Assembly: GCA_937907205.1 (NCBI GenBank)
Contig: CALESE010000186.1
Coordinates: 1 to 5,456, forward strand
Reading direction: 5' to 3'
Source: an uncultured Romboutsia sp.
GTDB taxonomy: Bacteria; Bacillota; Clostridia; Peptostreptococcales; Peptostreptococcaceae
Length of the DNA stretch: 5,456 nucleotides
This document shows, piece by piece, positions 1 through 5,456 of the stretch. A program made the position numbers and the translations under genes. Below the pieces are notes generated by a model. The model did not search any database. It saw nothing but the letters and a program-made list of their open reading frames with translations, and was not told where the DNA came from. Position 1 is the first letter of the stretch; each line of letters begins with the position of its first letter.

Positions 1-1
1 A

Positions 2-739
2 GAAGAAATACTTATAATAACAGGAAGAAATAAAAAATCAATAGAAGACCACTTTGATAAGTCTGTTGAACTTGAATTAGAACTTGAGCAAAAAGGCAAA
101 CAGGAAATGTTAGAAATGGTAAGGGATATAGCTAACATGGTAAATATACACTATATAAGACAAAAAGAGCCAAAAGGTTTAGGTCATGCAATACATTGTG
201 CAAAGAGCTTTATAGGAGATGAGCCATTTGCAGTATTATTAGGTGATGATATAGTAGATAATGAAATACCATGTTTAAAACAATTAATAAGTGCTTATGA
301 TGAATATAAGACATCTATATTAGGAGTACAAGAAGTTGCTAAAGAAGATACTAATAAGTACGGAATATTAGATGTTAAACATATAGAAGATAGAGTATAC
401 AAAATAAAAGACATGGTTGAAAAACCAGATGTAGATAAAGCTCCATCAAATGTTGCTATACTTGGTAGATATATAATAACTCCAGCTATATTTGATATAC
501 TTGAAAATCAAGAACCAGGTAAAGGTGGAGAAATACAACTTACTGATGCACTCAAAACTTTAGGCAAGCAAGAAGCAATATATGCTTATAATTTTGAAGG
601 AAGAAGATATGATGTAGGTGATAAATTTGGATTTTTAGAAGCTACAATAGATTTTGCATTAAAAAGAGATAATTTGAGAGATGATTTATTAAACTATATG
701 GAGGAAATTGTTAATAAAAATAAATCTGAAGACAAATAA
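2..739 (+). CDS. galU: UTP--glucose-1-phosphate uridylyltransferase, 5'-truncated by window edge
   Basis: Makes UDP-glucose from UTP and glucose-1-phosphate in the cytoplasm, feeding galactose interconversion and cell-surface glycan synthesis. The open frame runs from base 2 with no stop before 737-739 and gives 245 codons. The first visible residues (EEILIITGR, then IEDHFDKSVELE) already match the family, so the ATG at 107 is internal and not the start. Compared with the usual length of about 290 residues, roughly 50 N-terminal residues lie outside the window, including the GLGTRFLPATK-type nucleotide-binding loop. Visible family motifs, numbered from base 2, are KEPKGLGH (about 55-62), LLGDDIV (79-85, metal/nucleotide-binding aspartates), VEKP (139-142), GGEIQLTDAL (175-184) and RYDVGDKFGF (202-211). 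No terminator separates it from galE, which begins 49 nt later, so the two are probably co-transcribed. Nothing visible looks broken. Paralogues in this family (GtaB, HasC, YngB) share these motifs, so the symbol is by family. Confidence 0.95.
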   Translation, partial: EEILIITGRNKKSIEDHFDKSVELELELEQKGKQEMLEMVRDIANMVNIHYIRQKEPKGLGHAIHCAKSFIGDEPFAVLLGDDIVDNEIPCLKQLISAYDEYKTSILGVQEVAKEDTNKYGILDVKHIEDRVYKIKDMVEKPDVDKAPSNVAILGRYIITPAIFDILENQEPGKGGEIQLTDALKTLGKQEAIYAYNFEGRRYDVGDKFGFLEATIDFALKRDNLRDDLLNYMEEIVNKNKSEDK

Positions 740-772
740 TCAGTAGATGTAGATTAGACAAAATTAGTATAG

Positions 773-783
773 AAAGGTAGTGA
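773..783 (+). promoter_or_regulatory. Ribosome binding site that fixes the galE start at 789
   Basis: AAAGGTAGTGA at 773-783 matches 9 of 11 positions of the ideal Shine-Dalgarno AAAGGAGGTGA and ends 5 nt before the ATG at 789. The in-frame GTG at 780 lies inside this element and the ATG at 784 is out of frame, so 789 is the supported start. Confidence 0.75.
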
Positions 784-788
784 ATGTT

Positions 789-1811
789 ATGGCAGTTTTA
801 GTAACTGGAGGAGTAGGGTATATAGGAAGTCATACATCAATAGAATTACTAGAAAATGGGTATGATGTAATAATAGTAGATAACTTATGTAACAGTGATA
901 AAATTGTTTTAGATAGAATAAGAGAAATAACTGGCAAAATCCCTAAGTTTTATGAAATAGATATAACTGATAAAGAAAAATTAGAAGTTGTATTTAAGGA
1001 AAATAAAATTGATTCAGTTATACATTTTGCCGCACTTAAAGCTGTAGGCGAATCTGTACAAATGCCACTTGAATATTATTCTAATAATTTAATAAATACA
1101 TTAGTATTATTAGATTTAATGAAAAAATATGAAGTTAAAAAGTTTGTATTTAGCTCATCAGCTACTGTATATGGAAATCCAAAAACTTGTCCTATACTAG
1201 AAGATTTTCCATTATCAGCAACTAATCCATATGGAAGAACTAAACTTATGGTAGAAGATATGTTAAGAGATATATGCTATGCTGATAGTACTATGGATGT
1301 AGCTATACTTAGATATTTTAATCCAATTGGGGCCCACAAAAGCGGTAAAATAGGTGAAGAGCCAAACGGAATACCTAATAATATAATGCCATACATAACA
1401 AAAGTTGCAGTTGGACAACTTCCTAATGTAAATGTATTTGGTGATGATTATGATACACCAGATGGAACTGGTGTTAGAGATTATATACATGTACTTGATT
1501 TAGCTAATGGACATGTTAAAGCTTTAGAAAAATTAGAAGAAAATCCAGGACTTGTAACATATAATCTAGGAACAGGTAAAGGATATAGTGTGCTTCAATT
1601 AATAGAAGCAGTAAAATCTGCAAGTGGTGTAGATATACCATATAAAATTACAGCTAGAAGAGAAGGAGATATAGCAACTTGTTATGCAGATCCTTCAAAA
1701 GCAGAAAAAGAACTTGGCTGGAAAGCTAAGTATGAATTAGATGAAATGTGTGAAGATTCTTGGAGATGGCAAAGTAATAATCCAAATGGATATAGAACTG
1801 TAAATAATTAA
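789..1811 (+). CDS. galE: UDP-glucose/UDP-hexose 4-epimerase
   Basis: NAD-dependent cytoplasmic epimerase of the extended short-chain dehydrogenase family, interconverting UDP-glucose and UDP-galactose. From the ATG at 789 it is 340 residues, the normal family length. The start MAVLVTGG is the classic GalE N-terminus and has a well-spaced ribosome binding site. A GTG at 780 would add only three residues and sits inside that site. Visible elements are the Rossmann loop TGGVGYIG (6-13), the catalytic SSSATVYG segment with Ser124, the YxxxK pair Tyr148/Lys152 in PYGRTK, RYFNPIGAH (175-183) and GTGVRDYIHV (226-235). Cys298 occupies the position of Tyr299 in the E. coli enzyme. A small residue there is known to allow N-acetylated sugars, so UDP-GlcNAc/UDP-GalNAc epimerisation is likely as well. 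It follows galU with no terminator between and is followed at once by a hairpin terminator, so it is the last gene of the operon. The family call is secure; the dual specificity is inferred. Confidence 0.96.
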   Translation: MAVLVTGGVGYIGSHTSIELLENGYDVIIVDNLCNSDKIVLDRIREITGKIPKFYEIDITDKEKLEVVFKENKIDSVIHFAALKAVGESVQMPLEYYSNNLINTLVLLDLMKKYEVKKFVFSSSATVYGNPKTCPILEDFPLSATNPYGRTKLMVEDMLRDICYADSTMDVAILRYFNPIGAHKSGKIGEEPNGIPNNIMPYITKVAVGQLPNVNVFGDDYDTPDGTGVRDYIHVLDLANGHVKALEKLEENPGLVTYNLGTGKGYSVLQLIEAVKSASGVDIPYKITARREGDIATCYADPSKAEKELGWKAKYELDEMCEDSWRWQSNNPNGYRTVNN

Positions 1812-1825
1812 AAAAATTATAACAA

Positions 1826-1858
1826 AAAACGTCTTAAATCAAGACGTTTTATTTTTTT
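1826..1858 (+). terminator. Intrinsic terminator of the galU-galE operon
   Basis: A perfect 10-bp stem, AAAACGTCTT (1826-1835) with AAGACGTTTT (1841-1850), encloses a 5-nt loop. It is followed by A and seven T's (1852-1858), starting 15 nt after the galE stop. The A-run on the left side means it could also stop transcription from the other strand. Confidence 0.9.
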
Positions 1859-1994
1859 ACAAAAAAATATGCATTATAAAAAGAAATATAAAAAAGTAAT
1901 ATGAAGAATACACATATATATCAAAGAAATAAGACTAAAGGAAATAATATAAATTTAGTATAAATAATAAAGTTATAGAAGGGAGGAGTTAATA

Positions 1995-3326
1995 ATGAAT
2001 ATAAAAATTAAAAAGATTTTATCTATTATAATTACTTTTATAATATTAGTAGTAACTTTAGTTCCAAATATGTACGTAGAAGCAGCAACTAATCATTTAT
2101 TAATTATAAACACAAAAACAAACAAAATGGGATACTATGTAAACAATAAGTTAGTAAAAGAATTTAAAGTAGCCACTGGAAAGAAAAGTACACCAACACC
2201 AACAGGTAAAAGTAAGATAGTAAATAAAATAAAAAATAGACCATATTACTCAGGAGGTATACCAGGAGGAGATCCAAGGAATCCTTTAGGTGATAGATGG
2301 TTAGGATTACATATAAAAGGTACATATGGGACAACTTATGGAATACATGGAAATAATAATGAAAGCTCAATAGGTAAGTATGTTTCAGGTGGATGTATAA
2401 GAATGTATAATAAAGACATAAGATGGTTATTTGATAGAATACCAAATAAAAGTGATGTAATTTTAAAATATAGTGACAAAAGTTTTATACAAATAGCTAA
2501 GGAATATGGAATTAATTTACAAGATAAAGAAACTGTGAAAAAAGGATGGCAAACAGAAAATGGAAAAAAATATTACTATAATTCTAAAGGAGAAAAAGTT
2601 AAAGGATGGCAAACAATAAATAATAATAATAAATATTATTTTGACAATAATGGAGCAATGCAAACGGGCTTTAAACAGATAAATGGTCAAACTTATTATT
2701 TAGGAACTGATGGAATAATGAAAAAAGGTTGGCAAACAATAAATAATAATAAATATTATTTTGACAATAATGGAGTAATGCAAACAGGACTTAAACAGAT
2801 AAATGGTCAAACTTATTATTTAGGAACTGACGGAATAATGAAAAAAGGATGGCAAACAATAAACAATAAAAATTATTACTTTGATAATGAAGGTAAAATG
2901 GCAGTAGGAATAAAAGTAATTAATTCTACTACATACTATTTTAATAATAATGGGCAATTAGGATCCGGATGGCAATCAGATAAATACTATAAATATTACT
3001 TTAATAAAGACGGTATAGCATTAAAAGGATGGCAAGAAATAGATGGGAAAACATACTACTTTAACAGTGATGGAACTATGCAACAAAGATGGGAGGTTTT
3101 AGACGGTGATACATATTACTTTAACAAAGATGGTAGTATGCAAAAAGGATGGGCTACTATAAATAATAAGAAGTATTATTTCGGAGAAGATGGTAAGGCA
3201 AGAACTGGTCTTCAAAATATAGAAGGAAACAATTATTACTTCTATGAAGATGGAAATATGGCAGTCAATACTGTTGTTGAAGATGGAATAATAGTAGATG
3301 AAAATGGAATAGCAACACAAGAGTAA
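1995..3326 (+). CDS. Secreted L,D-transpeptidase (YkuD fold) with C-terminal cell-wall-binding repeats
   Basis: Predicted to form 3-3 peptidoglycan cross-links outside the membrane, the known role of YkuD-family L,D-transpeptidases. It is 443 residues, starting at an ATG 8 nt downstream of GGAGG (1982-1986). Residues 1-30 are a signal peptide: lysine-rich start, long hydrophobic core, and VEA before a likely cut after Ala30. The YkuD domain follows directly (about 34-158) with His118 in GIHGNN and the nucleophile Cys134 in SGGCIRM. Family members usually have SHGC or another basic residue before the GC, so the glycine at 132 is a mild variant. After a short spacer, residues 184-424 form twelve units of about 20 residues in the pattern GWQ-x-IN-x-K-YYF-x-x-x-G-x-M, typical of CW_binding_1/choline-binding-like repeats, and a decayed thirteenth unit ends the protein. 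The repeats probably hold the enzyme on a wall polymer; the ligand cannot be read from sequence. Clostridioides difficile has L,D-transpeptidases of similar layout. It is probably transcribed alone, since a terminator precedes it and 151 nt separate it from the next gene. Confidence 0.93.
   Translation: MNIKIKKILSIIITFIILVVTLVPNMYVEAATNHLLIINTKTNKMGYYVNNKLVKEFKVATGKKSTPTPTGKSKIVNKIKNRPYYSGGIPGGDPRNPLGDRWLGLHIKGTYGTTYGIHGNNNESSIGKYVSGGCIRMYNKDIRWLFDRIPNKSDVILKYSDKSFIQIAKEYGINLQDKETVKKGWQTENGKKYYYNSKGEKVKGWQTINNNNKYYFDNNGAMQTGFKQINGQTYYLGTDGIMKKGWQTINNNKYYFDNNGVMQTGLKQINGQTYYLGTDGIMKKGWQTINNKNYYFDNEGKMAVGIKVINSTTYYFNNNGQLGSGWQSDKYYKYYFNKDGIALKGWQEIDGKTYYFNSDGTMQQRWEVLDGDTYYFNKDGSMQKGWATINNKKYYFGEDGKARTGLQNIEGNNYYFYEDGNMAVNTVVEDGIIVDENGIATQE
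2544..3266 (+). repeat. Twelve tandem cell-wall-binding repeat units (protein-level)
   Basis: This segment encodes residues 184-424 of the L,D-transpeptidase. Units begin at residues 184, 204, 225, 245, 265, 285, 305, 325, 345, 365, 385 and 405; each is 20 residues long except the second, which is 21. The shared core is a G-aromatic-Q/K start, a YYF or YYL centre and a DG/NG turn. The residue after the opening glycine alternates W with F/L/I (W185, W205, F226, W246, L266, W286, I306), then is W four times, then L406. The alternation suggests growth in 40-residue steps. Arg365 replaces the opening glycine in the tenth unit. Confidence 0.9.
2604..2846 (+). repeat. Recent in-frame tandem duplication of a 40-residue (two-unit) block
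   Basis: Copy 1 (2604-2726, 123 nt) and copy 2 (2727-2846, 120 nt) are nearly the same at DNA level. By eye they differ at six single bases plus one extra AAT codon in copy 1. This is far closer than any other pair of units in the ladder, so the block was duplicated or homogenised recently. The AAT difference lies in a short AAT run and keeps the frame. Confidence 0.9.
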
Positions 3327-3426
3327 ATATTGATTTAATTTCTCTTATAGTTTTACTATTTTTAATACAACCTGATATATATACAATATGTACCGAAAGT
3401 AAAATAATGATAAATATTTCAAAATA

Positions 3427-3457
3427 TTGTATAGATAATACCTTTTATACTTATACT
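3427..3457 (+). promoter_or_regulatory. Possible promoter for the CWB2 gene (weak)
   Basis: TATACT occurs twice back to back (3446-3451 and 3452-3457), a good -10 match, just upstream of the ribosome binding site. The nearest -35-like hexamer, TTGTAT (3427-3432), is poor and gives a 19-nt spacer to the second copy or 13 nt to the first, neither ideal. A start site a few bases past 3457 would leave a leader of about 15-20 nt. Confidence 0.3.
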
Positions 3458-3471
3458 CAAAATAAAAAGAA

Positions 3472-3489
3472 AAAGGAGTGAAAAATATT
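3472..3489 (+). promoter_or_regulatory. Ribosome binding site and ambiguous start of the CWB2 gene
   Basis: AAAGGAGTGA (3472-3481) is a near-ideal Shine-Dalgarno. The only conventional start codon near the 5' end of the frame, GTG at 3478, lies inside it, which leaves no spacer. A TAA at 3463 closes the frame upstream. ATT at 3487-3489 stands 8 nt after AGGAG, where a start codon is expected. Either initiation is at this rare ATT, or it is at the crowded GTG, or an ancestral ATG has mutated. Confidence 0.6.
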
Positions 3490-5322
3490 AAAATAATATT
3501 ATTAATTTTAATAGTAACATTAACCACATCATTAGAAATTTTTGCAGAAAATAATACATTATCAGGATATAATAGATTTGATACAGCAATTAAAATATCC
3601 AATAGATACCAACAAAGCAAAGAAATAATATTAGTAAATTCTAATGCAATTTCTGATGTTCTTTGTGCAACATCATTAGCATCAACAAAAAATATTCCAA
3701 TACTTTTAACTAATAAATCAAAACTAAATGAAGATACATTAAAAGAAATAAAAAGGTTAAATACAAGTTTAGTTTATATAATAGGTGGAGAATCTGTTAT
3801 ACATAAATTTATAGAAAAAGAATTAGAAAATATAAATATAAAATTTAAAAGAATAAGTGGAAAAGATAGATATGAAACATCTATAAAGGTAGCACAAGAA
3901 ATAAATTTATATAAAAATATAAATAATGTAGCTATTGTAAATGGAGAAAGTATATGTGATGCAATATCAATATCATCAGTAACTAAAAATACACCGATAA
4001 TATTAAGCAAAAAAGATGACTTAGGAATTGCAAAAGAATATATTCAAAATGAAAATATAAATAAAGCCTATATAATAGGTGGTGAAAATTCATTATCTGA
4101 TAATATAACAAAATACATAAAAGATTATAAGAGAATTTATGGTAAAGATAGATATGATACAAATATAAAAGTAATAGAAGAATTTATAGATAATAAGCAG
4201 ATAAATAGATTATATTATTGCAAAGGTAATGAATCTAAAGATGAGGATTTAATAGATGGATTATTAATATCACCAAAAGCATCCAATAACAATGCAATAA
4301 CATTATTAGTAGGTGATGAAATTAAGGAGAATCAAAAAAGTATACTTAAGAAATTTAGATTAACTGATATTATACAAGTTGGAAGAAAAATTAGTGAAAA
4401 TTTGAAAAATGAAATTGAATCTTTAAAAGTAATAGAAAATAAACAAGAGATTCCAAATAATAACTATAAGCCACAAAAACCAAATAAATCAGAAATAGAA
4501 GATGAAACACCAAAAGAAGAATCATTAGAAGAGTTTCCAAGTAAACCAGATAATCCAATAGAGCCACCGATAGAAGAAGTGCCAATTAAACCAGATAATC
4601 CAGTAAATCCTCCGAGTGAAGAATTACCAGATGATATGAATAGTTCAACAAATACTCCAAATCAAGACAATAAAGAAGAAAATGAAGAAGATAATATACA
4701 AGATAAAAAAGAAGTAATAGTAAACTCAGATAAAACATTAAAAGAAGCATTAAAAGATAAAAGTGTAGATATAATTAGACTAGGTAAAAATATTGTATTA
4801 CAAAATTATGGATTAAATATAAATAGGCCTGTAAATATAGATGGAAATAACTATACTATTGATGGAAGATTAATAAAACCTCATGTTATATTAATAGGAG
4901 GAGATGGAGTTAAGTTAAGTAATTTAAATATAGAAGGAAGAGGCAATGTAATAAAAACTATTTCTGCTAATGTAGAGCTAAATAATATAAAAGTAGTGAC
5001 TAAATCTGAAACAGATCCAGCTATAAGTATAATATCATCAATAGTTAAGGTAAATAACTTAGAATTAGATAGTAAGTATAGTGGTATAGAGCTTAGAAAA
5101 AATAAAAATATTAACCAATTAAAGCTTATTATAGATGGAGAATTAGCTAATGTTAATAAAGGTGATGACAAAAATAATACAGTTATAAGAATAAAAAATA
5201 TAGATAATATAGTTAAAGAAGATATAATAGATTTTGGAATACATGAAGAACAATATTACTATAAGATAATAAGAAATGAAGATAATTTAAAAGATAAAAT
5301 ATATTATAGAAAAAATATATAG
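3478..5322 (+). CDS. Secreted surface protein: three CWB2 domains, Pro/Glu linker, C-terminal predicted beta-helix
   Basis: Predicted non-covalently wall-anchored surface protein, 614 residues if the GTG at 3478 is used. Residues 1-23 are a signal peptide with IFA before a likely cut. Three CWB2-type domains follow: about 28-118 (starting GYNRFDTA), 125-215 (SGKDRYETS) and 219-317 (YGKDRYDTN). The first two keep PILL/PIIL and YIIGGE; the third has TLL and VGR in their place and looks degenerate. Three CWB2 domains form the known anchoring module of Clostridioides difficile Cwp proteins, where they bind the polysaccharide PSII. Residues 320-411 are an acidic, proline-rich linker containing a 15-residue duplication. 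From about 412 to 560, short strands spaced by N/G turns (NINRPVNIDGNN, VKLSNLNIEGRGN, VELNNIKVV) suggest a right-handed beta-helix like the pectate-lyase-like adhesive domains of other surface proteins. I see no catalytic residues, so adhesion or display fits better than an enzyme. The Tyr/Lys-rich tail ends without LPxTG or a membrane anchor. The start codon is uncertain. No gene symbol can be assigned. Confidence 0.88.
   Translation: MKNIKIILLILIVTLTTSLEIFAENNTLSGYNRFDTAIKISNRYQQSKEIILVNSNAISDVLCATSLASTKNIPILLTNKSKLNEDTLKEIKRLNTSLVYIIGGESVIHKFIEKELENINIKFKRISGKDRYETSIKVAQEINLYKNINNVAIVNGESICDAISISSVTKNTPIILSKKDDLGIAKEYIQNENINKAYIIGGENSLSDNITKYIKDYKRIYGKDRYDTNIKVIEEFIDNKQINRLYYCKGNESKDEDLIDGLLISPKASNNNAITLLVGDEIKENQKSILKKFRLTDIIQVGRKISENLKNEIESLKVIENKQEIPNNNYKPQKPNKSEIEDETPKEESLEEFPSKPDNPIEPPIEEVPIKPDNPVNPPSEELPDDMNSSTNTPNQDNKEENEEDNIQDKKEVIVNSDKTLKEALKDKSVDIIRLGKNIVLQNYGLNINRPVNIDGNNYTIDGRLIKPHVILIGGDGVKLSNLNIEGRGNVIKTISANVELNNIKVVTKSETDPAISIISSIVKVNNLELDSKYSGIELRKNKNINQLKLIIDGELANVNKGDDKNNTVIRIKNIDNIVKEDIIDFGIHEEQYYYKIIRNEDNLKDKIYYRKNI
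4540..4629 (+). repeat. Two 15-residue proline-rich linker repeats
   Basis: Residues 355-369 (SKPDNPIEPPIEEVP) and 370-384 (IKPDNPVNPPSEELP) of the CWB2 protein are adjacent imperfect copies, 45 nt each. They form part of the extended acidic linker between the anchor domains and the beta-helix, and probably act as a flexible spacer. Confidence 0.85.
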
Positions 5323-5343
5323 GTTATAACTTAGAAATTAAAA

Positions 5344-5378
5344 ATTTAATAAAATTTATATATTTAAATTTATTAAAT
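5344..5378. repeat. A/T-only imperfect inverted repeat overlapping the terminator
   Basis: ATTTAATAAAATTT (5344-5357) pairs with AAATTTATTAAAT (5366-5378) across an 8-nt loop with one bulged A. The right arm shares 5375-5378 with the left arm of the terminator, so the two hairpins cannot both form fully. With only A-U pairs it is weak and may be chance. Confidence 0.3.
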
Positions 5379-5405
5379 AGCTATCTTTATAAAGATAGCT
5401 ATTTT
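5375..5405 (+). terminator. Intrinsic terminator after the CWB2 gene
   Basis: AAATAGCTATCTTT (5375-5388) pairs perfectly with AAAGATAGCTATTT (5391-5404). In practice this gives about 13 bp with a 4-nt loop. The T-rich stretch TTTTGTTGT (5402-5410) follows. It begins 53 nt after the stop codon. An A/T-rich left flank could make it work from the other strand as well. Confidence 0.88.
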
Positions 5406-5456
5406 GTTGTGTATAAATGAAGTAACATACAAACTTATAGTAAACGAACTTAATAA

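Noticed and set aside
107..739. A separate short gene starting at the ATG at 107
   Set aside because: The same frame is open back to base 2 and already encodes GalU family residues upstream of 107, so this ATG is internal.
1859..1994. Promoter or riboswitch upstream of the L,D-transpeptidase gene
   Set aside because: A -10-like TATAAA at 1959-1964 has no acceptable -35 at 16-18 nt (TAAAGG at 1936-1941). No stable helices or riboswitch core are visible, and the spacer is short.
2164..2445. Antisense reading frame of about 93 codons opposite the L,D-transpeptidase domain
   Set aside because: It lies wholly inside a well-supported gene, is dominated by Leu/Tyr/Phe as expected from the complement of AT-rich coding DNA, and has no supporting context. 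The other antisense frames in the window are rejected for the same reason.
2620..2632. AAT trinucleotide run as a phase-variation tract
   Set aside because: Gain or loss of AAT units keeps the reading frame and only changes the number of asparagines in a loop, so it cannot switch the gene on or off.
3347..3363. Terminator-like hairpin after the L,D-transpeptidase gene (ATAGT-TTT-ACTAT followed by T's)
   Set aside because: The stem is only 5 bp with a single G-C pair and a 3-nt loop, too weak to call in DNA this AT-rich.
4711..5157. C-terminal domain of the CWB2 protein as an active pectate lyase
   Set aside because: Only the strand/turn rhythm resembles these enzymes; the Asp cluster and catalytic Arg/Lys pattern of pectate lyases are not visible.

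Overview
The window is a 5.5 kb stretch of very AT-rich DNA from a low-GC Gram-positive bacterium. It carries cell-envelope genes, all on the + strand. The strong AAAGGAGGTGA-type ribosome binding sites, heavy use of A/T-ending codons, a YkuD-type L,D-transpeptidase with choline-binding-like repeats, and a surface protein with three CWB2 domains together point to the Clostridia. The Peptostreptococcaceae (Clostridioides, Paraclostridium, Romboutsia and relatives) is the best guess; the species cannot be fixed from the sequence alone.

Positions 2-1858 hold a two-gene nucleotide-sugar operon. The 3' five-sixths of galU (UTP-glucose-1-phosphate uridylyltransferase, cut by the window edge) is followed 49 nt later by a complete galE (UDP-hexose 4-epimerase), and then a clear intrinsic terminator. 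GalU makes UDP-glucose and GalE interconverts it with UDP-galactose. A cysteine at the position that governs sugar size in GalE suggests that it also makes UDP-GalNAc from UDP-GlcNAc. All are precursors of surface polysaccharides or teichoic-acid-like polymers.

Positions 1859-1994 are an AT-rich spacer with no convincing promoter motif. Positions 1995-3326 encode a secreted L,D-transpeptidase whose C-terminal half is a ladder of twelve 20-residue cell-wall-binding repeats, two of which were duplicated recently as a 40-residue block. After a 151-nt spacer, positions 3478-5322 encode a secreted protein with three CWB2 domains, an acidic proline-rich linker and a C-terminal predicted beta-helix. 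The start of this gene is odd: the Shine-Dalgarno overlaps the only conventional start codon and is ideally spaced for an ATT. A strong intrinsic terminator at 5375-5405 closes the gene. The last 51 bases hold no recognisable feature.

Taken together, the first pair supplies activated sugars, the third gene probably forms 3-3 peptidoglycan cross-links while bound to the wall, and the fourth probably attaches non-covalently to a wall polysaccharide and displays an adhesin-like domain. That functional link is inference from proximity; the terminator after galE means the two halves are probably transcribed separately. I see no mobile element, CRISPR array, tRNA, rRNA or recognisable riboswitch. 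I do not see a wholly new system here. The points most worth a second look are the start-codon puzzle, the GalE specificity residue, the degenerate third CWB2 domain and the expanding repeat ladder.
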